This document shows positions 50,390 through 61,181 of a stretch of DNA of 64,000 nt, piece by piece (positions within the stretch are counted from its first letter, which is position 1; each line of letters starts with the position of its first letter). The translations under genes were made by a program, and so were the position numbers. Source of the DNA: Owenia fusiformis. Lineage: Eukaryota; Annelida; Polychaeta; Sabellida; Oweniidae. Location: contig CAIIXF020000006.1 in assembly GCA_903813345.2 (NCBI GenBank), positions 39,209,936 through 39,273,935 on the forward strand, in the 5' to 3' direction. Below the pieces are notes generated by a model. The model searched no databases. It saw only the letters and a program-made list of their open reading frames with translations, and was not told the DNA's origin.

Positions 50390-51848
50390 ATGGACCTCAT
50401 AATGAGTAAGTACAAACGCTTAATTGAGCCTAGGATCGACGAAACATGTCAGTTAATTGACCTAGATTTTTCAAAATGGATGCCATATTTTCGATTCCAA
50501 ATCGGTAAAAACTATGTTTTGATATCTACAATAACATATTTTCAGGGTAATAAATTGAGCGATTACAATACACCTGGAATTCTAACGACATATTGTGGAC
50601 ATCAGAAGGTACAAATCGTTTAGAATTGCAGCATTAACACATTGAACAGGTTGGTTATTTCCTTATTTCATGGGTTCCAAGCTTCAAAATGTTGATACAT
50701 TCTCTCTGACTGCAATTTTGAACCAGGGTAAACGGTTTTAGAATCTGTCTTTATATTCTCAAGTCAATTTATAATTTTTGACTCAAATTGCTGTAGATAT
50801 TGACTCTACCTTTACTTGAGATACTGTTCTAGCTTCTAATCATTTTCTATTATCATAACGAGACCCTGTATCTGTTGCAAGACTAACGCCTGGCGTAACC
50901 GTCACCATGTTATTCAGTGTTTTTAAGTAGCGCAAGGATCCTGCCATGACCGCGGTAATGTTATCATGAAAGCTTGGTATAACCGCGACAATGCTGTATT
51001 ATATTGCAATGCCTGCCATGACCGTGACAATGTAATATAGTTCTGCAAGGCCTGGCATGACCGTGACAATGTTATATAGTTCTGCAAGGCCTGGCATGAC
51101 CGTGGCAATGTAATATAGTATTGCAAGTTCAGGTATGAGAGTGATAATGTATAAATTTACGATAAGGACTGCTATAACCGTGACAATGTGTATTGCAAAG
51201 CCTGGCATGATCGCCACCAGGGGGCTGATTCGGGGGAAATAACATGGCAGGGTATTACAAAATTCCCTTAAACCTGAATATTGATAAGTTTTAGTGGTTC
51301 ACTTTTCATATTATCCTCATGTATGTGATAGTTATACAAATTAAAATATGTCCAGTAAAAGAAAATATTATCTGCCCAACACAAGAAAATATATTTCACT
51401 TTTTGTGGTTTTACAACATGGGGTCTATGGGGAATATCCCGACCTAGAAGTCACATTTTCAAAGAAAATTGAATTTTCAAAGTTGATAAACTCTTTTCAA
51501 AACCACATTTCTAGATATAATTTTACATGTCGATTCCAAATATGACATCCGTTTGAATGAATTGTGAATTGTGAATTTCTAATGATGTAAATCAAGATTA
51601 TTTCTACTCGCATCTAGGATATTTAATATGACTCAAATTATGATCAAATTAATCACTTTTGGATACATGTACTGTATGAAGTAAAATGAAAATATCTTCA
51701 GCTTTGACTCCCATTTTGAATAAGCCATCAATATTGTTAATATCCTATGTGTTCATTTTCTAAATGTATTATAGTTGTTTCATTTTTGTAGGATCACGTG
51801 CTTCTAATGTGGAGTGAGGATGCCTCAAATATGAGCAGCTGGCTTTGA
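50390..51848 (+). pseudogene. Possible decayed exons of a gene in the TIR element
   Basis: A frame from 50390 (MSKYKRLIEPRIDETCQLID after the initial residues) continues through a TTTTCAG at 50545, with coding-like GNKLSDYNTPGILTTYCGHQ, to a donor-like AAG|GTACAA at 50608. A phase-0 segment after TTTTTGTAG at 51791 reads DHVLLMWSEDASNMSSWL then stop. Further coding-like pieces follow at about 53954-54040 (KQTNGKESIMDCMLLHAAHL) and 54421-54505 (DYKAGEIPNTRILTLWLSGG). The segments are short and carry stops. No family is recognised; they may be remains of a transposase or a captured gene. Confidence 0.3.
50925..51215. repeat. Diverged tandem repeat, about 50 bp
   Basis: Units of the form GCCTGGCATGACCGTGACAATG plus TATAGTTCTGCAAG, about six copies, with irregular period at the edges. 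Confidence 0.8.
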
Positions 51849-52139
51849 ACTCTTATGCAACTGGCTCTTACAGACATCTCTCTGAAATGTTTACAAAACC
51901 ACACGACAGGAAGTTCTTATCAGTGTAAGTCAGCTTCTCATATGGTTCATAATATGTTCTACCTGCTGTCAAGGTTGGAATTGTCATTTTGGAGATTTAA
52001 CCCTGGAAGGCCTAAGGGAGGTACATGTACAAAAAGCTCCTGGAGTTTCGTTTTTTCTTCGAAACATTTTGTCGGTTTTGGGTAGTGTCTTCAAATAGCT
52101 GGGGCTACAGGTACATCAAATGTATTCTTAAAAAATTAG

Positions 52140-53582
52140 TACCGTGGGTACTGGGCTCACATGGTGACAGAATAATTTTTTGCTGATTTTTTGTTACAAA
52201 ATTATTTCAAGCCATCTGTCTCTCAGTCAATTAAAATGGCTGAAAAAACGGATATAATTTTTTGCCAATAATTTGAAACAAAATTATTTCATACAACTAC
52301 TCTTTACAGTGACATGGCTTTTTGCAATGCAAGACACCTGAAATTATTTGTAAAGCTAGGAAATGGGCCAAAATTGAATTTCGCGAGACAAAAATGGCGA
52401 CCATTTTGAAATCAGGCAAGCTTTTGAACCAGGAGTCATAGGGGAGTTTTCTGAATTCATATTGAACAGAAATAACTTAAAACAGGAATCCTATCGACAG
52501 AGGTTTTAAAACGTGCCACAGAAAGTGGATTTCGCGAGTCAGATAGACAAATCAATGTTAACTAAAATGGCTGAAAATAAAAAAATGGATACAATTTTTC
52601 GATGATTTTTTGTATCAAAATTATTTCATATATCTACCCTTTACATTGACATGGATTTTTACAATGTAGGACACCTGAAATTATTTGTAAAGCTAGGAAA
52701 TGGGTCAAAAGTGAATTTCGCGAGACAAAAGTGACGACCATTTTGAAAATAGCCAAGCTTTTGAACCAAGAGTCATAGGAGAGTTTTTTGTATTGATGTT
52801 GAACAAAAATAACTTAAAATGGGAATCCTATCGACAGAGGGTTTAAGGCAAATGGTCCAAAAGTGAATTTTGCGAGACAGATGGACAAATCAATGTTAAC
52901 TAAAATGGCTGAAAATAAATAAATGGATATAATTTTTCGCTGATTTTTCGTAGCAAAATTATTTCATAGCATCTACTCTTTACTTTGCAATGGATTTCTA
53001 CAATGTAGGACACTTGAAATTATTTGTAAAGCTAGGAAATGGGTCAAAAGTGAATTTTGCGAGACAAAAATGGCGGCCATTTTGAAAATAGCCAAGCTTT
53101 TGAACCAGGAGTCATAGGGGAGTTTTCTGAATTCATGTTGAACAGAAATAACTTAAAACAGGAATTCTATCGACAGAGGTTTTAAAACGTGCCACTGTTA
53201 TTGACAGAAAGTGGATTTCGCGAGTCAGACAGACAAATCAATGTTAACTAAAATGGCTGAAAAAAATGGATACAATTTTTCGCTGATTTTTTGTAACAAA
53301 ATTATTTCATATATCTATTCTTTACATTGACATGGGTTTTTACAAAGTAGGACACCTGAAATTATTTGTAAAGCTAGGAAATGGGCCAAAAGTGAATTTT
53401 GCGAGACAAAAGTGACGGCCATTTTGAAAATAGGCGAGCTTTTGAACCAGGAGTCATAGGGGGGTTTTCTGTATTGATGTTGAACAGAAATAACTTAAAA
53501 CAGGAATCCTATCGACAGAGGTTTTAAAACGTGCCACTATTGTTGACGGACGGACAGACGGACGGACAGACAGACGGACAAG
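52140..53582. repeat. Tandem unit of about 340-410 bp, four copies, with (GGAC)n tail
   Basis: Shared blocks: CAAAATTATTTCATA (52198, 52608, 52957, 53297), then GACACCTGAAATTATTTGTA, GGCCATTTTGAAAATAG and CCTATCGACAGAGG. The array ends in GACGGACGGACAGACGGACG (53546-53580). The CCATTTTGAA core and the GGAC tail resemble the block at 31975-32590. Confidence 0.85.
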
Positions 53583-56500
53583 TGAGTGATTGCAAAAGCT
53601 CACCATGTGAGCTAAAAATCAGTGGAATTGTACATAGGGTAATTAATTTAATATGCTTATGCCCTTTGTACCCCCTCCCCCTCTTGGGACTTTGTGTGAA
53701 ATACATACCTAAGGCTTCAAGGGTTAATATAGATGTACTTTGCCAATGATTTGATACGCAATATATTTTTATAATGAAGTAATATTTCTGTAGATCTGAC
53801 CTATGGTTAATAATTAAAAATGGATTGGAAACAATGTTTTCAATGTCAAAGAAATTGTAGATTTCCTTTTGTTGGATTAAGTGTGAATCTTGTGTAATTT
53901 ATGATTGACATTGATCAAATATTGTATTTGTTTTTATTATCATTTATTGCAGCAAAGTTAAGATAAAACAAACCAATGGGAAAGAATCTATCATGGATTG
54001 TATGTTGCTTCATGCAGCACATCTGATTGGTCCTATATGTTAGACAAACTTGACTGGAGGGTATGCAGATCCTATGATAAAAATGATAAAAGTAAGCTGA
54101 TACCTGTATGTCTCATTATTTATTCACATGTAGGCAGGCATGACATCCAAATATCCAGTCAATCAGAACACACCATTCAAACTTATATGCATTTTACATT
54201 TTACAACTGATTAAATATTAACAATTTACTTGATTACCTTCCTCAATTTTGTAAGCAGTTGAGTGAATAGTACCAATTTGAATAAGTATTAATCAATAAC
54301 AAGGTAGGTACTTATGCTGGTCAAAATGTTAAAAGATTGAATCCTTTTGAACAGGGAAACCACTCTCATGCAAAGTATTGAGCTTTATTTTACATCAAAT
54401 GTATACATGTATATTTGCAGGATTATAAAGCAGGAGAGATTCCAAATACTCGAATCTTAACACTTTGGCTGTCAGGAGGTCATCTTCCAACTAACAAACA
54501 TTGAACAATGGGAATACAGGAGGATAGCTTTCCCAAGATCATCTGGGCTTATTCCAATAACATTCAAATAAATCCAGTTCCCAAATACAATTTCCATATG
54601 CATCAGATATATTGGATGTTCATGTTATCCCACATGGAATATCCAAGCATATGTGACTACAGTAAAACCTGTCTAATCCGAACACCCATGGGACTATTGT
54701 TGGTCGGGGGGGGGGATTATCATTGTTCAGTCCACTATATTGAACACTTAATACTTAGTCAGAAAACAATACATGTTGTTGCTGAGTTTATTCTACAATA
54801 AGCCTATAGCCTACATGTATATGCTATGTTTTATTTACATATTGAACAATTTCATTATTTTGGGAAAAATAACTCTTTAATTTTGGCAAAAACTTTGTAA
54901 TACACTGAATAAGTATATGAAAGTCTTGTACAAAATCTTATGCTTATTAAATGACCTATCTCATATTATGGTTACATAGCACTGCTTTACTTTAGCTTGA
55001 AAAAGTCGTTCATTGTTGTTTGTTTCTTGGCACTTTTAGCATTAGCAATATTTGAGTAGATACCCTCTTTAATTAAAAAGAATTTTTCATGAGTGCTCAT
55101 TCGAGATGATGCATAATCTTTCAAAATATCAAGGGCATTCAGTATGTCAGAGGCATTTTAGTGATAGGATATTACGAAGTTGAATTTTTTCTCTTTCTCA
55201 TGATATAATCTTGTCTGCAAATGTGTCTGTGTTGTCCTGTCTATAAAACATTTACTGATTGAATCCTAGCTGTCATAACAGACCCATGGGATATAAAACA
55301 GTCAAGACTTGTTCATAATCCAAATCAAAAACATCCAGTTAATTTAAAATAAGGAAAAACCAATTATCTCCCAGATTCTCACCTTTCTCTTAGTCCAAAT
55401 CAAAAACATCCAGGTAATTTCTAATAATGATAAAACAATTATAATCTTGTCTGCAAATGTGTCTGTGTTGTCTCTGTGATTATAAAACATTTACTGATTG
55501 AATCCTAGCTATCATAACAGACACATGGGATATAAAACAGTTAAGACTTGTTATTCATAATCCAAATCAAAAACATCCAGTTAATTTAAAATAAGGATAA
55601 AGCAATTATCTTCTTGATTCACACCTTTCTCTTAATCCAAACATAAAACATTCAGTTCTTTTCTAATAGGATAAACCAATTAACTCCCGTATTCACACCT
55701 TTCCTGTTGTTTTCCACAATTAGGGATGTCATTGAGACTTAAATAATTTAATTAGGACAATATTGGTTCTTTGATTACATTGCATATGTAAAGATAATAA
55801 GAACTACAACATTGACTCAATATGTGGCTATTATTGAAATGTCCAGACATTTGATTCCTGATAAAATGTTCAGATTAGACAGGTCGGTTTTTCAAATCTG
55901 GCTGTTCACTGTTCAGATTAGGTGTTCAGATTTCAAGGTTTTTTTAAGATGGGAGTCAATGGGAGGAAAAAATGGGACCGAAAAAAAGTGTTCAAATTGG
56001 AAGGTGTTCGGATTAGCCAAGTGTTCAGATATACAGGTTCTACTGTATTTGAAAAATATTAAATGTAGGCATAATGTTCAAAATAAAACTGTTATTATAA
56101 ACCTTGAAGTAAATGTTGATCAATGTGAAAAAACTCAACATTTATATGTTTTTTATGTTGAACTCTACCTGTATATGATAGTTCATTTAATTATGCTTTG
56201 GGTGAAAATATATTTTACTGTATATTCTGAGAACACATCTGCCATCGAAGTTTGTATAACTAGTTTACATTTTTTAAAGAAGTTCCAATCATATTTTTAG
56301 TTCTTGGCAAGTGTGCACAGTCACAGTATGATGTTTCAATTTTATATATATCCTTATCAATTAGGCCTATATGTATTGAATAAGATATGTCCAGTGCTGC
56401 CATATTTGAATTGGATAAATAAATATTTTTACTTTCGCTCTACACAGATTTTTATTTGTCAATCCACATGATCTATACCCAGGGATCCATAATAATTTCA

Positions 56501-57040
56501 GAATCTTTTTATTTCATTTAACTGTCACATTATTAGAATAGTACTGGCAAATGGATGGATATGCAAAGTATGTGTATTATTTACCAATTTATCCAATCGG
56601 TTTTGAAAGACAGGAATCATTGATTTATCCATTTAATTAGTTAATGAAAACAGGGAATGAAATTCTGCACAAAGGGCTAATGTGAAAAATACAGTCCAAT
56701 CTAGTGGGATCCGAGTTCTTGATCTTAAAACAATTATCGCTGAAGCTAATTGACGAAAGCCGTGAACATCTCTATGACTTTTATCGCACATTCAATAGTT
56801 GGCGAAAATAAATAAGAAAATTTGGACATTACACGCTAAAAAAGTTGATCATCACTCACCAGTCCATGCCATTTTAGAAGAAATCACATTTTTGCGTGTT
56901 CTTTTTGTTTCTGTCGTTTTTTTCTTATTCACGCGACATTTAATGAACAATGAAATATAAAATTAATTTACTTAAACTACTTATTTCATGAAATACAATT
57001 CGGATATAAAACAGGGGCATGTAAACACAATAATAATATC
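53583..57040. other. Interior of the TIR element, mostly unrecognised
   Basis: Contains CAGTAAAACC-type repeats at 54658-54750 (with a G-run) and about 55840-56046. A pair of related segments at 55200-55420 and 55440-55690 both carry GTCTGCAAATGTGTCTGTGT and AATCCAAATCAAAAACATCC-like sequence. The 162-residue frame at 55812-56300 overlaps the repeat and is not credible as a gene. Confidence 0.5.
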
Positions 57041-58440
57041 AATAATTTTTTAAATCCGATCGTCAACGATGTGTCCGCAAGGCTTGAAAGGTTAGCAAGA
57101 TATCATACATCGTGTAAAACGGCTGCATATCCATTCATATTTCTTTATGAAAGTTGCCGGCGACGACGTAAAATGAAAGAAATGGAAGTGAACTTAAATT
57201 AGAATTGGTCGCACTAAAAATGGCAGAACCTCGTTTTCCCCAGGATAGGTAAAAAAGAATAACGATCATTGAAATCCTCTTATTTTGATCTACAAGTGGT
57301 GAAATAATTTTAGATAAAACCGGTTGTTAGCGATGTGTCTGTTAGTCATGAAAACAATATCGTTGTTGGATTTTTTAAATATCCGGATGCGATTTTAATT
57401 ATGGCGGAGACTCTACCTTCAATATAATGTATATATTAGATAAGATAATGAGAATAACCTTCTGAAATTTCTTAATATAAGCTTTGCAAATCAGTTTACT
57501 TTGTGGGAAACCGATTAAAGACGAGTGCTCTAATATCATGTAAAAATGGGTGCATCTCCCAGGAAGTTCAGTCACGCGACAATCTGGTATTATGTGACGT
57601 TAAATGATGAAATAAATGGCTAAAAGACACTTGCACTAAAAATTGGCAGAAACCCATCTCCCCCAGGGTTGGTAAAAAAGAATAACACCATTGAAATCGT
57701 CTAGATTTGAGCTAAATAGTGCTGAATTAATTATTTGTGAAGGCCGCCGTTAACGATTTATCCGTAAGGCTTGAAAACAGTATACATTTTTGCGTTTTCT
57801 ATAAAAATATCACAATTGCGATTTTGATTATTGAGACCAGACCTTGAATATAATTAAAAAATGAGAAAGACTGTCTGAAACTACTTGATATACGTTTTTC
57901 AAAACTGTTTACCTTGTGGGAAACCGATAAAAGACGAGCGCGATATCATCGTGTAAAGATGGATACATCCGTCCAATAAAGTTCAGTCACGCTACAATCC
58001 GGAATATGTGACGTTAAATGATAAAATAAATGGCTCTAAAAAACACTTGGTCGCACTAAAAATTGGCAGAAACCCATCTCCCCCAGGGTTGATAAAAAAG
58101 AATAACACCATTGAAATCGTCTAGATTTGAGCTAGATAGTGCTGAACTAATTGTTTGTGAAGGCCGCCGTTAACGATTTATCCGTAAGGCTTGAAAACAG
58201 TACACATTTTTGCGTTTTCTATAAAAATATCACAATTGCGATTTTGATTATTGAGACCAGACCTTGAATGAAATTAAAAAATGAGAAAGACCGTCTGAAA
58301 CTACTTGATATAAGCTTTTCAAAACCGTTTATTTTGTGGGAAACCGATAAAAGACGAGGGAGACACCGTCGTGTAAAAATGGGTGCATCAACCATGACGT
58401 TCATTCATGCGAAAATCGCGCGGGCTAATCACCGTAGATT
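57040..58440. repeat. Subterminal tandem repeat of the TIR element, about 430 bp, three copies
   Basis: Copies share GCACTAAAAATTGGCAGAAA, CCATCTCCCCCAGGGTTG, TTAACGATTTATCCGTAAGG and AAACCGATAAAAGACGAG, near 57215, 57635 and 58055. A single relative (CTGGCAGAAAACCATCTCCC) lies at about 50080 near the left end. The right copies are more alike than the first. Confidence 0.85.
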
Positions 58441-58493
58441 ACTACGCGAAATATGAAGAGAACAATGGAAATGACGTCTTGGATCTCCTGCTG

Positions 58494-61154
58494 TAATGGG
58501 AAGTATGAACAGTAGCAGTTCTCTCCTTGGCACAGAGGAACTAGAGAGATATTTCCCAGATAGAAAACTGAGAGTTTTTGTTCTATAGTTCTAATAATTG
58601 CATATTTTCATGATTATATTCAGCAACTACTTAATGGGAAGTATGAACAGTAGCAGTTCTCTCCTTGGCACAGAGGAACTAGAGAGATATTTCCCAGATA
58701 GAAAACTGAGAGTTCTTATTCTATAGTTCTAATAATTGCATATTGTCATGATTATATCCAGCAACTACTTAATGGGAAGTATGAACAGTAGCAGTTCTCT
58801 CCTTGGCACAGAGGAACTTGAGAGATATTTCCCAGATAGAAAACTCAGAGTTCTTGTTCTATAGTTCTAATAATTGCATATTGTCATGATTATATCCAGC
58901 AACTACCTGATGGGAAGTATGAACAGTAGCAGTTCTCTCCTTGGCACAGAGGAACTTGAGAGATATTTCCCTGATAGAAAACTGAGAGTTTTTGTTAATA
59001 GTTCTAATAATTGCATATTTTCATGATTATATTCAGCAACTACTTAATGGGAAGTATGAACAGTAGCAGTTCTCTCCTTGGCACAGAGGAACTAGAGAGA
59101 TATTTCCCAGATAGAAAACTGAGAGTTTTTGTTCTATAGTTCTAATAATTGCATATTTTCATGATTATATTCAGCAACTACCTGATGGGAAGTATGAACA
59201 GTAGCAGTTCTCTCCTTGGCACAGAGGAACTAGAGAGATATTTCCCAGATAGAAAACTGAGAGTTCTTATTCTATAGTTCTAATAATTGCATATTGTCAT
59301 GATTATATTCAGCAACTACCTGATGGGAAGTATGAACAGTAGCAGTTCTCTCCTTGGCACAGAGGAACTTGAGAGATATTTCCCAGATAGAAAACTCAGA
59401 GTTCTTATTCTATAGTTCTAATAATTGCTTATTGTTATGGTTATATTCAGCAACTACCTGATGGGAAGTATGAACAGTAGCAGTTCTCTCCTTGGCACAG
59501 AGGAATTAGAGAGATATTTCCCTGATAGAAAACTGAGAGTTCTTATTCTATAGTTCTAATAATTGCTTATTGTTATGGTTATATTCAGCAACTACCTGAT
59601 GGGAAGTATGAACAGTAGCAGTTCTCTCCTTGGCACAGAGGAACTTGAGAGATATTTCCCAGATAGAAAACTCAGAGGTCTTATTCTATAGTTCTAATAA
59701 TTGCTTATTGTTATGATTATATTCAGCAACTACCTGATGGGAAGTATGAACAGTAGCAGTCCTCTCCTTGGCACAGAGGAACTTGAGAGATATTTCCCAG
59801 ATAGAAAACTCAGAGGTCTTATTCTATAGTTCTAATAATTGCTTATTGTTATGATTATATTCAGCAACTACTTAATGGGAAGTATGAACAGTAGCAGTTC
59901 TCTCCTTGGCACAGAGGAACTTGAGAGATATTTCCCAGATAGAAAACTCAGAGTTCTTATTCTATAGTTCTAATAATTGCTTATTGTTATGGTTATATTC
60001 AGCAACTACCTGATGGGAAGTATGAACAGTAGCAGTTCTCTCCTTGGCACAGAGGAACTTGAGAGATATTTCCCAGATAGAACACTCAAGAGTTCTTATT
60101 CTATAGTTCTAATAATTGCATATTGTCATGATTATATCCAGCAACTACTTAATGGGAAGTATGAACAGTAGCAGTTCTCTCCTTGGCACAGAGGAACTTG
60201 AGAGATATTTCCCAGATAGAAAACTGAGAGTTCTTGTTCTATAGTTCTAATAATTGCATATTGTCATGATTATATCCAGCAACTACTTAATGGGAAGTAT
60301 GAACAGTAGCAGTTCTCTCCTTGGCACAGAGGAACTAGAGAGATATTTCCCAGATAGAAAACTCAGAGTTCTTGTTCTATAGTTCTAATAATTGTATATT
60401 GTCATGATTATATCCAGCAACTACTTAATGGGAAGTATGAACAGTAGCAGTTCTCTCCTTGGCACAGAGGAACTTGAGAGATATTTCCCAGATAGAACAC
60501 TCAAGAGTTCTTGTTCTATAGTTCTAATAATTGCATATTGTCATGATTATATCCAGCATCTACCTGATGGGAAGTGCCCCCTATTCTCAAACGAGTAGAT
60601 TCTATAGTTCTAATAATTGCATATTGTTATGATTATATCCAGCATCTTCTTAATGGGAAGTATGAACAGTAGCAGTTCTCTCCTTGGCACAGAGGAACTT
60701 GAGAGATATTTCCCAGATAGAAAACTGAGCGTTCTTGTTCTATAATTCTAATAATTGCATATTGTCATGATTATATCTAGCAACTACTTTATGGGAAGTA
60801 TGAACAGTAGCAGTTCTCTCCTTGGCACAGAGGAACTTGAGAGATATTTCCCAGATAGAACACTCAAGAGTTCTTATTCTATAGTTCTAATAATTGCATA
60901 TTGTCATGATTATATCCAGCAACTACTTTATGGGAAGTATGAACAGTAGCAGTTCTCTCCTTGGCACAGAGGAATTAGAGAGATATTTCCCAGACAGAAA
61001 ACTGAGAGTTCTTATTCTATAGTTCTAATAATTGCATATTGTCATGATTATATTCAGCAACTACTTAATGGGAAGTATGAACAGTAGCAGTTCTCTCCTT
61101 GGCACAGAGGAACTTGAGAGATATTTCCCAGATAGAAAACTGAGAGTTCTTGTT
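58494..61154 (+). repeat. Exon-2 decoy array, block B (about 19 units)
   Basis: It continues block A after the insert. Exon-like starts: 58624, 58762, 58900, 59036, 59174, 59312, 59450, 59588, 59726, 59864, 60002, 60141, 60279, 60417, 60556 (short type), 60642, 60781, 60919 and 61058. The period is 138 bp: 41 nt intron end (CTATAGTTCTAATAATTGC to CAG) plus 97 nt exon start, cut after CTTGTT. In-frame read-through meets CTA TAG. A subset (ACACTCAAGAG instead of AAACTGAGAG) has one extra base. The last unit is the real exon 2. Confidence 0.95.
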
Positions 61155-61181
61155 GGGACTTGGAACATGATGGAACTAAAG
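61058..61181 (+). CDS. INPP5E: INPP5E coding exon 2
   Basis: 124 nt: one base completing Ser from exon 1, then 41 codons, then donor AAG|GTAATT. It reads NYLMGSMNSSSSLLGTEELE, then RYFPDRKLRVLVGTWNMMEL and K. This corresponds to the start of the 5-phosphatase domain; family members have YFPDR followed by a V-TWN-M motif, whose Asn helps form the active site. Residues are about 546-586 of the predicted protein. It is the only array copy that keeps the VGTWNM part and a splice donor. The remaining catalytic exons and the CaaX end lie outside the window. Confidence 0.93.

Larger units (their letters stand above)
49769..58493. mobile_element. 8,725-bp TIR element inserted in the decoy array
   Basis: Perfect 16-bp TIRs: CAGCAGGAGATCCAAG at 49769 and its reverse complement at 58478-58493, with two further matching bases after one mismatch. 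A TAAT target duplication (49765-49768 and 58494-58497) restores the array sequence ACTACTTAATGGG when the insert is removed. No intact transposase is visible; the few splice-bounded short frames inside are annotated separately. It holds its own internal tandem repeats. A 4-bp duplication occurs in several DNA transposon superfamilies (for example Sola, Chapaev, Academ), and I cannot assign it. Confidence 0.88.
48316..61057 (+). other. INPP5E: INPP5E intron 1 (12.7 kb) with exon-2 decoy arrays
   Basis: The donor is GTAGAT at 48316. The functional acceptor is TATATTCAG ending at 61057. The intron holds two blocks of a tandem repeat derived from its own 3' end and the start of exon 2, separated by an 8,725-bp transposon-like insert. 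Confidence 0.85.

Noticed and set aside
55812-56300. 162-residue plus-strand frame
   Set aside because: Its first half is the CAGTAAAACC-type dispersed repeat and there is no recognisable protein feature.
48782-60949. 60-68 residue frames (MGSMNSSSSL type) as independent small genes
   Set aside because: They are frame variants of the INPP5E exon-2 decoy units, not separate genes.
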